Shown here: positions 1 to 8,134 of the stretch, in pieces | Position numbering within the stretch: the first letter of the stretch is position 1 | Layout: each line of letters begins with the position of its first letter | From: Candidatus Kuenenia stuttgartensis | GTDB lineage: Bacteria; Planctomycetota; Planctomycetia; Planctomycetales; Planctomycetaceae | Direction of reading: 5' to 3' | DNA: 33,167 bases | Assembly: GCA_945904015.1 (NCBI GenBank) | Contig: CAMDPK010000082.1 | Location: 1-33,167, forward strand | The notes under the pieces: generated by a model | Databases searched by the model: none | What the model was told of the DNA's origin: nothing | Seen by the model: the letters and a program-made list of their open reading frames with translations, nothing else | Translations under genes and position numbers: made by a program

Positions 1-117
1 CTTGCAACCTCCAACGCCCAGCGGGATCGCCGGTCGTCGGAAGATTCTCGCGTTCCGAGTTCAAATCGTGCGCGCTCGTCATTCAACGTAATCCATTCAC
101 AAACAATATTTTCAAAC

Positions 118-141
118 GTCCGGCCGAATCGTTAGCCGGAC
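118..141 (-). terminator. Hairpin downstream of the DUF1501 gene
   Basis: A 7-bp perfect inverted repeat (GTCCGGC / GCCGGAC) with a 10-nt loop lies about 30 bp past the stop codon of the DUF1501 gene. On the minus strand it is followed by a short AT-rich stretch rather than a clean T tract. It could be a weak intrinsic terminator or one of the dispersed palindromes common in this window. The rest of positions 1-173 shows no coding signal. Confidence 0.4.
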
Positions 142-173
142 AGTTCTGAGGCAGAATGATAAACCGCAGGGAT

Positions 174-1631
174 TCAGGCCATGATCTCTCGGATCGGTTC
201 TGCCCCCTCGACGCCGACCAGTTTTTGATCGAGACCGCCATAAAAATACGTCAGACGATCCGAATCGAGTCCAAGTTGATTCAGCATCGTGGCGTGCAGA
301 TGTTTGACGTGGAACGGCTTCTCAACCGCCGCGCTGCCGAGCTCATCCGTCGTGCCGACCGAGATGCCGCCTTTGACGCCGCCGCCAGCGGCCCACATCG
401 TGAAGCCGTAGGCGTTGTGATCGCGCCCCGTCCCTTTTTCGTATTCGGCGGTCGGCTGCCGTCCGAACTCGCCGCCCCAGACGATCAGAGTTGATTCGAG
501 CAGACCGCGCGCCTTCAAATCGGTCAGCAATGCGGCGATCGGCTGATCGGTCTCGCCCGCGTGCAGATCGTGATTGGTTTTCAAATCTCCGTGAGCGTCC
601 CAGTTGTCGTCGTTGTGTGCTCCGCCGGAGTAAATCTGTACGAAGCGCACGCCGCGCTCGACGAGTCGCCGCGCGAGCAAGCATTGCCGAGCGACCGTGC
701 CGCAACGTTTGTCGTTGAGGCCGTACATCTCTTGGATGTGCTGTGGTTCTTGTGAGAAATCGACGGCCTCCGGTGCGGACGACTGCATTTTGAACGCCAA
801 CTCGTAACTGGCGACGCGAGCGGCCAGCTTCGAGTCGTTTCCGAGTCGCGCGGCGTGGTCGTCGTTGAATTCACGCAAGCTGTCGAGCAACCGCCGCTGA
901 CCCGCTTCGCTCAATTCCGCCGGTCGCGCGAGATCGAGGATCGGCGTCCCTTGCGAGCGGAAAATCGTCCCCTCGTATTGCGCCGGCATGTAACCGCTGT
1001 TCCAATTCTTCGCGCCGCTGATCGGCCCGCCGCGCGGGTCTAGCATCACGACGAAGCCGGGCAGATTCTCGTTCTCGGTGCCGAGGCCGTAATTCACCCA
1101 TGAACCAATACACGGCGAGCCGCTTTGCACCTTGCCCGTGTTCATTTGCAACATCGCCGAACCGTGAATCGGCGAGTCGGCCGTCATCGAGTGCAGGAAC
1201 GCGATATCGTCCACATGCTTCGCGAGATTCGGAAACAGCGTGCTCACCCAATGTCCGCACTGGCCATACTGCTGGAACTTCCAACGCGGCTCGACGATCC
1301 GCCCTTCGTTTTTCTTCCCGCCTCGGCCAAACGTCTTGACCGCGATCGTCTGATTGTCCCGGCCGATCATCGAGGGCTTGTAATCGAACGTGTCAATGTG
1401 GCTCGGCCCGCCATACATGTACAGGAAAATGACACTGTTGGCCGGTGCATCGAAGTGCGGCTTCTTCGGCGCGAGCGGATTCGCGAAGACCTTCTTCGCC
1501 CCTTCGGCCGCGAGTACGGATTGGCCAAAGAACGGCTGATCGAGCATTCCAGCCAAGGCGACGCCGGTAAAGCCCGCTCCAGTCTGCCACAAGAACTCTC
1601 GGCGAGTTCGACCGCAAAAGTTTTCCGTCAT
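174..1631 (-). CDS. DUF1501 domain-containing protein, Tat-exported
   Basis: A 485-residue protein of the DUF1501 family, which belongs to the alkaline phosphatase/sulfatase-like fold group; no substrate is known. The N-terminus carries a twin-arginine signal (RTRREFLWQ near residues 8-16, then a hydrophobic stretch and an Ala-rich cleavage region), so export is predicted. Family landmarks seen are GGPSHIDTFD near the start of the mature protein, GGEFGRQP, and GRDHNAYGF followed by GGGVKGG near the C-terminus. I chose the ATG at 1631 rather than one at 1676: the upstream start would overlap the preceding gene, and GGAG precedes the ATG at 1631. The gene follows the PSCyt1/DUF1549/DUF1553 gene with a 22-bp gap, the usual planctomycete pairing, so the two probably form an operon. 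Many planctomycetes encode dozens of such pairs, possibly for polymer breakdown, but that role is unproven. Confidence 0.93.
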   Translation of the reverse strand: MTENFCGRTRREFLWQTGAGFTGVALAGMLDQPFFGQSVLAAEGAKKVFANPLAPKKPHFDAPANSVIFLYMYGGPSHIDTFDYKPSMIGRDNQTIAVKTFGRGGKKNEGRIVEPRWKFQQYGQCGHWVSTLFPNLAKHVDDIAFLHSMTADSPIHGSAMLQMNTGKVQSGSPCIGSWVNYGLGTENENLPGFVVMLDPRGGPISGAKNWNSGYMPAQYEGTIFRSQGTPILDLARPAELSEAGQRRLLDSLREFNDDHAARLGNDSKLAARVASYELAFKMQSSAPEAVDFSQEPQHIQEMYGLNDKRCGTVARQCLLARRLVERGVRFVQIYSGGAHNDDNWDAHGDLKTNHDLHAGETDQPIAALLTDLKARGLLESTLIVWGGEFGRQPTAEYEKGTGRDHNAYGFTMWAAGGGVKGGISVGTTDELGSAAVEKPFHVKHLHATMLNQLGLDSDRLTYFYGGLDQKLVGVEGAEPIREIMA

Positions 1632-1653
1632 CGTGTCTTCTCCGACTCTGTAC

Positions 1654-4170
1654 TCAATCGAGGTACACAAACTCATTCAGGTTGATTGCCAGCAGGCAGA
1701 AGCGTCGCAGAGCCTCGTCTGCGGTGACTTTCTCTTGCTGCATGTTGTCGTTCACAAACTTCACACCGCGAGCGATCTCGCGCTCGGTCGGTTGGCGTTG
1801 CAGCACGCGAGTCAGTCCCGTGTTCACGCAAGCGGCCACGTCGCTTCCGGCTTCGCGTCGCAGGTTGCTGGCGAAGAGAGCGGCTTGTTCGTTCGCGAAC
1901 GTGCTGTTGATGAGCGCGAGCGCTTGCGAGGGTTGAGTGGTCGTGAAACGTACGGGGCAGGGGGAGTCCGGATCGGCGGCATCAAACGCCGTCAGCAACG
2001 GCACAGCCAATGATCGCTTGATGTGAACGAACACGCTGCGCGAGGCCGCTTCTTCAGGAGTCGATTTCTCCCAATTTCTTCCGGGCTGGGATTGGCCGGC
2101 GAGCACCTCACGCGGGATCACCGGATAGATGCTCGGCCCGTCCGTTTTGGCGAGGTTCAAATTCCCGCAAGCGGCGAGAATGGAATCGCGGACTTCCTCG
2201 GCAGAGAGGCGGCGCAGGTCGAAGTGCGACAGCCAATCATTTTCAGGGTCTGAGATTTGAGATTTGAGATTTGAAATCTCAGATTCTGAAATCCGGCTCG
2301 ACATCCGAAACGCATTCGACGTGACAATCAGCCGGTGGAGCGGCTTGAGTTTCCAGCCGCCGCGAACGAATTCGCTGGCGAGCCAGTCGAGCAGTTCGGG
2401 ATGCGTCGGGGGTGAGCCCATGTAGCCGAAGTTGCTCGACGAACGCACGAGGCCGCGGCCGAAGTGGAATTGCCAAACGCGATTGACCATCACGCGGGCG
2501 GTCAACGGATTCGTTGGCGAGGCAATCCAATCGGCAAGGACTCGGCGACGGCCGGAGGACTCCGAGCCTTCGCGGCGCGCGGGCAACTCCGGTGGCTTCG
2601 CGTTCGCCGCGAGTAGCACCGAGGGAAACGCCGGCTCGACTCGATCGCCTTGCGACTGCGGATTGCCTCGCAGCAACAGAAACGTGTCGCGCGGACGGCC
2701 CTCTTCTTTCACGGCGAGGGCCTGTTCGAGCGACCTCGGACGATCACGTTCGAGCTGACCTCGTTCGCGATGCAGAGCTTCGTACTTGTCGTGATCCTCT
2801 GTGGAGATCAGCTTGCCGCGCTGCTTGCGGAGAATCTCGCGGCGTTTGCCGTCGAACTTGAAATCGTCGATCTCACCGCCGGGGAGTTTGTCTTTGATCG
2901 AGTCTTCGACGGCAACGAGTTTCATTTTCACGTCCGCCCACTTGGTTTCCCATTCGGCGGTCGAGGCGGCTTGCCGCTGGCGCGCCGCATCATCGCCGAT
3001 GAACCGCAGAATCTCGTTGTCGCCACCGTAGGGTTTGACGCCGTGAAAGAACGCCAGCAGCGAGTAATAGTCGCGTTGCGAGAACGGGTCGATCTTGTGA
3101 TCGTGGCAGCGAGCACAATTCGCGGTCAGGCCGAGAAACGTCTGTGAGGTCGTCCCCACGATGTCGTCGAGCCCGTCGTAAAATGCCAGCGGCCGATCGG
3201 CCGGCTCGTCGTCCCACAAGCCAAGCCGGTAGTAGCCGGTCGCGATGATTGAATCTGGCGTGACCTCATCGAGTTCGTCGCCGGCCAGTTGCTCGCGGGT
3301 AAATTGGTCATACGGCTTGTCGGCGTTGAGCGAACGGATCACATAATCGCGATACCGCCAGACGAACGGCTTCGGGTTGTCCCGTTCAAAGCTGTTCGAC
3401 TCGGCGTAGCGGACGAGGTCCAGCCAATGACGGCCCCAGTGTTCGCCGTATTGCCGCGCTTCGAGCAGCCGATCGACAACCTTTTCGTAGGCGTCCGGCG
3501 ACTGATCGCCGACGAATGCCGCGACCTCTTTCGGCGACGGGGGCAAGCCGGTCAACGTGTATGACAGCCGCCGCAACAGCGTCTCTTTCGAGGCCATCGG
3601 CGCGGGGCGAGCGTTATTCGCTTCGAGCTTCGCGAGCACGAAAGCGTCGATAGGATTTTCAATTTTTGATTTTTGATTTTTGATTTGCGGAACTGGCGGT
3701 CGCACAACAGGCCGGAATGCCCAGAAGTTGCGAGCCTCGTCATCGACGACCGGTGCTCCATGAGCTTTCGTCGCCGCTGATGCCGCTTTCTCGGACCACG
3801 CCAGGCCGCGCGTGACCCACTTCGTCAGCGTGTCGATTTGTGCCTTCGACAACTTGCCTTTCGGCGGCATCATGATGCCGTCGTAGTTGATCGCTTGCAG
3901 AATCAGACTATCGTCCGGCTTCTTCAGATCGACGGCTGGTCCGCTCTCACCTCCTTTGAGAATGTCTTCGCGGCTGGTCAGCTTCAGGCCACCTTGCAGC
4001 TTCTTTTCCGATCCATGACACGCGAAGCAGTTGGCCTTGAGGATCGGCAACACGTCCTTCTCGAAAAAAGTCACGTCGGCAGCCGTCGGAGACTCGGCGC
4101 GAAGACCGGTCGCCATCAATGCGCTGAGCGTCAATCCGAGGCTGAAGAGACGGATCAAAGTCGGGGTCAT
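1654..4170 (-). CDS. PSCyt1 / DUF1549 / DUF1553 domain protein (planctomycete cytochrome-like)
   Basis: An 838-residue exported protein. Residues 1-25 form a Sec-type signal peptide. A planctomycete cytochrome C domain follows, with a haem motif CFACH (C48, C51, H52) and a candidate axial-Met segment (IMMPPKGKLS). DUF1549 starts near residue 170 (NPIDAFVLAKL, LTGLPPSP) and includes a second CxxCH (NCARCHDHK, about residue 350). DUF1553 spans roughly 545-820 (NPLTARVMVNRVWQFHFGRG, NFGYMGSPPTHPELLDWLA). It is probably periplasmic and may be electron-transferring; the substrate is unknown. Two linker segments, residues ~160-171 (IKNQKSKIEN) and ~624-637 (ISNLKSQIS), are AT-rich and encoded by heptamer tandem repeats unlike the surrounding GC-rich sequence. 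The gene is upstream of the DUF1501 gene and divergent from an AraC-type regulator. Confidence 0.93.
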   Translation of the reverse strand: MTPTLIRLFSLGLTLSALMATGLRAESPTAADVTFFEKDVLPILKANCFACHGSEKKLQGGLKLTSREDILKGGESGPAVDLKKPDDSLILQAINYDGIMMPPKGKLSKAQIDTLTKWVTRGLAWSEKAASAATKAHGAPVVDDEARNFWAFRPVVRPPVPQIKNQKSKIENPIDAFVLAKLEANNARPAPMASKETLLRRLSYTLTGLPPSPKEVAAFVGDQSPDAYEKVVDRLLEARQYGEHWGRHWLDLVRYAESNSFERDNPKPFVWRYRDYVIRSLNADKPYDQFTREQLAGDELDEVTPDSIIATGYYRLGLWDDEPADRPLAFYDGLDDIVGTTSQTFLGLTANCARCHDHKIDPFSQRDYYSLLAFFHGVKPYGGDNEILRFIGDDAARQRQAASTAEWETKWADVKMKLVAVEDSIKDKLPGGEIDDFKFDGKRREILRKQRGKLISTEDHDKYEALHRERGQLERDRPRSLEQALAVKEEGRPRDTFLLLRGNPQSQGDRVEPAFPSVLLAANAKPPELPARREGSESSGRRRVLADWIASPTNPLTARVMVNRVWQFHFGRGLVRSSSNFGYMGSPPTHPELLDWLASEFVRGGWKLKPLHRLIVTSNAFRMSSRISESEISNLKSQISDPENDWLSHFDLRRLSAEEVRDSILAACGNLNLAKTDGPSIYPVIPREVLAGQSQPGRNWEKSTPEEAASRSVFVHIKRSLAVPLLTAFDAADPDSPCPVRFTTTQPSQALALINSTFANEQAALFASNLRREAGSDVAACVNTGLTRVLQRQPTEREIARGVKFVNDNMQQEKVTADEALRRFCLLAINLNEFVYLD
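2251..2300. repeat. In-frame heptamer tandem repeat (TGAGATT x3)
   Basis: Three head-to-tail copies of TGAGATT occupy 2251-2271, followed by degenerate and inverted copies (TGAAATCTCAGATT). The tract lies inside the DUF1553 region of the cytochrome-like gene and is read in frame as SEISNLKSQIS. It is much more AT-rich than its surroundings. Three 7-bp units make 21 bp, which preserves the reading frame. Confidence 0.8.
3655..3690. repeat. In-frame heptamer tandem repeat (TTTTTGA x3)
   Basis: Three exact copies of TTTTTGA lie at 3663-3683, flanked by partial copies. The tract sits in the linker between the PSCyt1 and DUF1549 domains and is translated on the minus strand as QIKNQKSKIEN. From memory, similar Ile-Lys-Asn-Gln strings are frequent in planctomycete proteins, which suggests a dispersed simple repeat rather than a family-conserved segment. 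The triplet of 7-bp units again keeps the frame. Confidence 0.8.
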
Positions 4171-4242
4171 GCGGATGCCTTGTTCGGATCAGTGGCCGTG
4201 TTGTTGATGGTCGGCAATGTATCGCGTGGCTACCTTCTCGCC

Positions 4243-5121
4243 ATGCTCAGACGCGACCTCAATCTCTCTGAAACCGACATCCGCTCATCGAAAGCGGAAG
4301 TCTGGATCGTGCGGTCGGATGCTGAGGATTCCCGCGGCTGGTTGCAAGATTCTCCGGTCTGCCGAGCACTGGCCAATTCTCAAATCCGACATTTGGCGGT
4401 GGCCCACATGCCAGCTCCGTTCGAGATCGTTCGCACACGATTGAGCGGCAGCTATTTCTTGGCGAGCTTCAGCGGCGAAGGGCGTGTGCTGATCGACGGC
4501 CGCTGGGCTCGTTGTCCTTCCGGTCGAGCGATGTTGCTCCCGCCGAACACGCTGCAAGCGTTTCAAACTCTGACTGGCAAGCGTTGGGATTTTTGTTGGG
4601 TGCGGTATCAAGAGAGAGCCGGTCAGAAGCCGCTGGCATCGGCTCGCACTCCCGTCGTCGCCGAGTTTGACGCGGAGCCGTTGCGACTCGCGATCCTCGG
4701 CCTGCATCGCGAGTGCTCGAACCACGGTTCGCTGGCCGAACGATGGGCCGAGTTAATTCATTCCTATGTCAGACAGTTCGCTCAACCCGCCGCGATGGAT
4801 TCGCGATTGTGGCAATTGTGGGAAGAAGTCGCGGCGTCGCTGGCCGATCCCTGGACAATCACCGAGATGGCTCGCCGAGTGCATCTGAGCGACAAGCAAC
4901 TCCAACGCCTGTGCCTCCGAGAACTCGGCCGCAGCCCGCGACAGCAATTGATCTGGCTACGGATGCGCCGCGCGGCCGAGTTGCTGCAAACCCATGCGAA
5001 GATCGACACGATCGCGCGGGACGTCGGCTATCAGAATCCGTTCGTCTTCTCGACGACGTTTAAGCGAGTGATGGGCTGGTCGCCGTCCGCCTTTCCCGGC
5101 CGAGCAAAAGCTTCGTCTTGA
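4243..5121 (+). CDS. AraC-family transcriptional regulator
   Basis: A 292-residue protein. The N-terminal half resembles an AraC-type ligand-binding cupin (GSYFLASFSGEGRVLIDG, then LLPPNTLQAF). The C-terminal ~100 residues hold the paired helix-turn-helix domain: WTITEMARRVHLSDKQLQRL is the first helix pair, and IDTIARDVGYQNPFVFSTTF followed by GWSPSAF is the canonical AraC signature. The open frame extends upstream to 3838, but that part is antisense to the divergent cytochrome-like gene; ATGs at 4207 and 4243 are the realistic starts, neither with a strong ribosome-binding site. Divergent placement from the PSCyt1-DUF1501 pair, with about 70 bp between the genes, suggests it controls that operon, perhaps in response to a sugar or aromatic ligand. 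That is inference from position only. Confidence 0.88.
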   Translation: MLRRDLNLSETDIRSSKAEVWIVRSDAEDSRGWLQDSPVCRALANSQIRHLAVAHMPAPFEIVRTRLSGSYFLASFSGEGRVLIDGRWARCPSGRAMLLPPNTLQAFQTLTGKRWDFCWVRYQERAGQKPLASARTPVVAEFDAEPLRLAILGLHRECSNHGSLAERWAELIHSYVRQFAQPAAMDSRLWQLWEEVAASLADPWTITEMARRVHLSDKQLQRLCLRELGRSPRQQLIWLRMRRAAELLQTHAKIDTIARDVGYQNPFVFSTTFKRVMGWSPSAFPGRAKASS

Positions 5122-5196
5122 TCTGGCCATCGCAAGACGACGGCGTGGCCGAGCACGGCTGGCAATCGTGACGTTTCGGCTCCACAATTCGCCGCC

Positions 5197-8118
5197 ATGA
5201 CGACGTCGATTGCACGCGAGTTTCTGGGCTGGGAGCGATCGCTGCTGGAGTCAGCGGTGGAATGGCTCAGTCGAAAATATGCGGGGTGCGGCGAGCTTGA
5301 TCTCAGCGGCGTGATCGTTGTTGTGCCGGGACGACGCGCAGGACGACGGCTGCTCGAACTGCTGGTGCTGCGGGCGGAAAGCGAACGTCAAAGGCTGACG
5401 CCGCCGCGGATCGAAACGCTGGGGGCTTTGCCGGAGCACCTCTATCCGTTGCAGCGACCGCTTGCGAGCGACCTCGTTCAACAACTGACCTGGGCGAAGG
5501 TGCTCCGCGAATCGAAGCAGGACTTGTTAAAGAAGATCGTCCCGCGACCTCCCGCTGACGATGATGCGCTGGCGTGGTGGGCGATGGGAACGTTGTTGTG
5601 GAAACAGCACGGTGAGCTGGCTGCGGACGGACGCGATTTTGGCGATGTGGTCAAGCTCGGCCGCGACGAGCAGGGGAGTGTCGAAGCGATTCGCTGGAAG
5701 GCACTGCATCAAGTCCAGACGGCGTACTTGCGGATGCTCGACGGGTTGAGTTTGTGGGACGCTCAGACGGCTCGGCTGGTGGCGATTGAACGTCGCGAGC
5801 CGCACACGGATCATGATCTCGTGCTTGTCGGCACCGTGGACATGAATCAGGCGACGCGGCAGATCCTCGATCTCGTCGCGGAACGTGTCACGGCGCTGAT
5901 CGCCTCGCCACAAGATCGGGCGGAGTGGTTCGACTCGCACGGGTGCTTGGTTCCGAGTCTGTGGTGCGAAGCTCCGATCGACATCCCGTCGGAGCGGATT
6001 CGCGTCTTTGAAGGGCCGGCCGAGCAGGCCGAGCAGGTTGCCCGTGAGTTGTCCGCCTTCGGTGCGCGATTCCGAGCCGACGAAATTGTCGTCGGTTTAG
6101 CCGACGAACGTCAGGGGCCGTTCGTCGAGCGGCAACTCGCGGCATGCGGCGTGGCAACTCGCTGGATCGAGGGGACGAAGTTGTCGGACTCCGGTCCATG
6201 CCGGCTGCTGCTAGCGGTCGCGGAAGTTTTGGAACGCGGTCGATTCGAAGGCTTTGCATCGCTCGTTCGGCATCCGGATCTCGATGTCTGTTTGAGCGGG
6301 CGAGTGAATCTGGCGGCGTTGGATGAATCGTTCTGTGACCACTTGCCGCTCGGGCCGGACACGTTGTTGTCGATTCTCGAACAGCCCAAGGCGACACAAA
6401 TGCGGCTACGGCGCAAGGGTCGTAAGTTCGTGGGGCAGGTTTCCAACCTGCCCGCCCAATCGAGGGGTGACGGGCAGGTTGAAAACCTGCCCCACGAAGT
6501 GCTCTGCAGTGTGCGCGAACTGCTCGCGCCTTTGCGAATTGCCGAGCGGCCGTTGAACGCTTGGGCGGAGCCGCTGCGAGTGTGGGTGTCATCGGTCTAT
6601 GGCGGTCGCGGGATCGACGACTCGTCGCGAGAAGGCCGAGTCTTGTTCGCCGCGATCAAGGAGCTCAACAAGGTCATCGACGAAATGGCGAATGTTCCGC
6701 CGTCAGTCGCGCCATCGGTCGCGGCGGCGGATGCGATTCGCTGCGCTGTGCGACGCATGTCCGACGAGCCAGTGCCGCCGGAGGCTGCGTCCGATGCGGT
6801 CGAGTTGCTCGGTTGGTTGGAGTTGCCGCTGGATGACACGCCGGCCGCGATCGTGACGTCGTTCAACGAGGGCTTCGTACCGACCAGTTTGAATTCCGAT
6901 CTGTTCCTCCCGAACGATCTGCGACGTCGGCTTGGTCTGTACGACAATGCTCGGCGATTCGCTCGCGATGCTTACGCCGTGACGCTGCTGCAACAGACGC
7001 GGCGCGAGGTCGTGTGGCTCGTCGGTCGTCGTGATGCCGGAGGCAGTCCGCTGATCCCCAGCCGTCTGCTGTTCGCGGTCGATCCCGAACAGTTGCCGGA
7101 GCGCGTCTTGCGGTTGATGAACCGGGACGGCGAGGCTCCCTGTAGCCCAGGCTATTGTGGCCTGGATGATTCAATTCCGAGAGTGGAATCGTCCGGCCCA
7201 CAAGGGGTCGGGCTACAAGTCCCTCGTCCCGAATTCGTTGCCGAGTCGTTTGGCTTGACCGAGTTGCTGAAGCCGGCTCGCGAATTGACGCTGAGCGTGA
7301 CCGCGTTCAAGTCGTATCTCGCGTGTCCGTATCGGTACTTCCTGCGGCATGAACTGGGATTGGGATCGGTCAACGATCGCGCGGTCGAACTGGACGGGTT
7401 GGCGTTCGGCAACGTGTTGCACGACGTGTTGCGGTTGTTCGGCGAGTCGGACGCTCGCGACTCCTACGACGAGAACCGATTGCGGCGCTGTCTGCTGGAA
7501 TTGCTCGGCGACGTTGCGAACGAACGGTTCGGGCCGCGACGTCGAGCGGCGGTCAATGTGCAGCTCAAGCAGATGGAGTCGCGGCTGGAAGTCTTCGCGA
7601 CTTGGCAGGCAAAGTGGCGTCGTGAGGGCTGGAAGATCGAGCACGTCGAACGCTCGATCCGCCCCGAACCGCACGACTCGCCCGCGTCGTTTGTGGTCGA
7701 CGACGTCTCCGTCTGGCTGCACGGCCGGCTCGATCGCGTCGACCGCAACGAGTCGACCGGTGCCTGCGCGATCTTCGACTACAAGTCGGGTGACCGAGGA
7801 GATTCACCGGAAGAGAGTCATCGCAAGAAGGGAGCCTGGATCGACCTGCAACTGCCGTTGTATCGGCATTTGGCTCGGAGTCTCACGTTGTCGGACGAGC
7901 CGCTCTTGGGCTACATAAACCTGCCGAAGGATTTGGCGGGAGTCGGTCACTCGCTGGCCGAATGGTCGCCGAACGATTTGGCGGATGCGGATGAGCAGGC
8001 CAAGCAAGTCGCGCTCCGGATCGCTCGCCGCGAGTTCTGGCCTCCGACGTCACCCGTGCCGAGTCTGTTCCGCGACTTCGATGACATCTGCCAAGTGGGT
8101 GTTTTTGGTGCCGAATAA
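5197..8118 (+). CDS. AddB-like PD-(D/E)XK nuclease / inactivated helicase
   Basis: A 973-residue protein with AddB/RecB-type architecture. The N-terminal segment (VIVVVPGRRAGRRLLELL, about residues 37-55) matches the degenerate P-loop region of AddB-like proteins, without a GKT/GKS Walker A. A helicase-like C-terminal motif (TSFNEGFVPTSLNSD, FLPNDLRRRLGL) lies near 555-590. The PD-(D/E)XK nuclease starts near 698 (FKSYLACPYRYFLRHEL) and retains the RecB-type motifs GNVLHDVL, GRLDRVD, IFDYKSG and LQLPLY. Of the four Fe-S cysteines of classical AddB only the first has an obvious equivalent (CPYRYF); the C-terminus ends shortly after a single Cys (DDICQVGVF). No addA or recB is adjacent. Recombination repair or DNA-end processing is the likely role. 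Two palindromic repeats are embedded in frame (6430-6495 and 7141-7217). Confidence 0.85.
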   Translation: MTTSIAREFLGWERSLLESAVEWLSRKYAGCGELDLSGVIVVVPGRRAGRRLLELLVLRAESERQRLTPPRIETLGALPEHLYPLQRPLASDLVQQLTWAKVLRESKQDLLKKIVPRPPADDDALAWWAMGTLLWKQHGELAADGRDFGDVVKLGRDEQGSVEAIRWKALHQVQTAYLRMLDGLSLWDAQTARLVAIERREPHTDHDLVLVGTVDMNQATRQILDLVAERVTALIASPQDRAEWFDSHGCLVPSLWCEAPIDIPSERIRVFEGPAEQAEQVARELSAFGARFRADEIVVGLADERQGPFVERQLAACGVATRWIEGTKLSDSGPCRLLLAVAEVLERGRFEGFASLVRHPDLDVCLSGRVNLAALDESFCDHLPLGPDTLLSILEQPKATQMRLRRKGRKFVGQVSNLPAQSRGDGQVENLPHEVLCSVRELLAPLRIAERPLNAWAEPLRVWVSSVYGGRGIDDSSREGRVLFAAIKELNKVIDEMANVPPSVAPSVAAADAIRCAVRRMSDEPVPPEAASDAVELLGWLELPLDDTPAAIVTSFNEGFVPTSLNSDLFLPNDLRRRLGLYDNARRFARDAYAVTLLQQTRREVVWLVGRRDAGGSPLIPSRLLFAVDPEQLPERVLRLMNRDGEAPCSPGYCGLDDSIPRVESSGPQGVGLQVPRPEFVAESFGLTELLKPARELTLSVTAFKSYLACPYRYFLRHELGLGSVNDRAVELDGLAFGNVLHDVLRLFGESDARDSYDENRLRRCLLELLGDVANERFGPRRRAAVNVQLKQMESRLEVFATWQAKWRREGWKIEHVERSIRPEPHDSPASFVVDDVSVWLHGRLDRVDRNESTGACAIFDYKSGDRGDSPEESHRKKGAWIDLQLPLYRHLARSLTLSDEPLLGYINLPKDLAGVGHSLAEWSPNDLADADEQAKQVALRIARREFWPPTSPVPSLFRDFDDICQVGVFGAE
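6430..6495. repeat. In-frame palindromic repeat in the AddB-like gene, copy 1
   Basis: Arms 6430-6454 and 6471-6495 (25 nt each, one mismatch, core GGGGCAGGTT...AACCTGCCC) form a long hairpin, and each arm is itself nearly self-complementary. The element is 66 bp, exactly 22 codons, read as GQVSNLPAQ...GQVENLPHE. It falls between the degenerate helicase segments and has no resemblance to the flanking protein. Confidence 0.88.
7141..7217. repeat. In-frame palindromic repeat in the AddB-like gene, copy 2
   Basis: An imperfect palindrome bounded by TGTAGCCC (7141-7148) and GGGCTACA (7210-7217), with internal matching blocks (TTGTGG.CC / GGCCCACAA and GATTCAATTCC / GGAATCGTC). It is unrelated in sequence to the copy at 6430. 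It lies just upstream of the nuclease domain and adds a linker that begins CSPGYCGLDDS. Confidence 0.82.
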
Positions 8119-8134
8119 AATGGAGTGACTTCGA

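Noticed and set aside
2251..2300. Tandem repeats considered as a CRISPR-like array
   Set aside because: Units are 7 bp with no spacers, and no cas genes are present anywhere in the window.
3838..4242. N-terminal extension of the AraC-type regulator
   Set aside because: This part is antisense to the 5' end of the cytochrome-like gene and lacks any AraC-type sequence; the domain starts after ATG 4207/4243.
5888..6592. A 234-codon minus-strand open frame opposite the AddB-like gene
   Set aside because: Pro/Arg/Ala-rich antisense shadow; part of it is the complement of the palindromic repeat (GFQPA...GWKPAPR).
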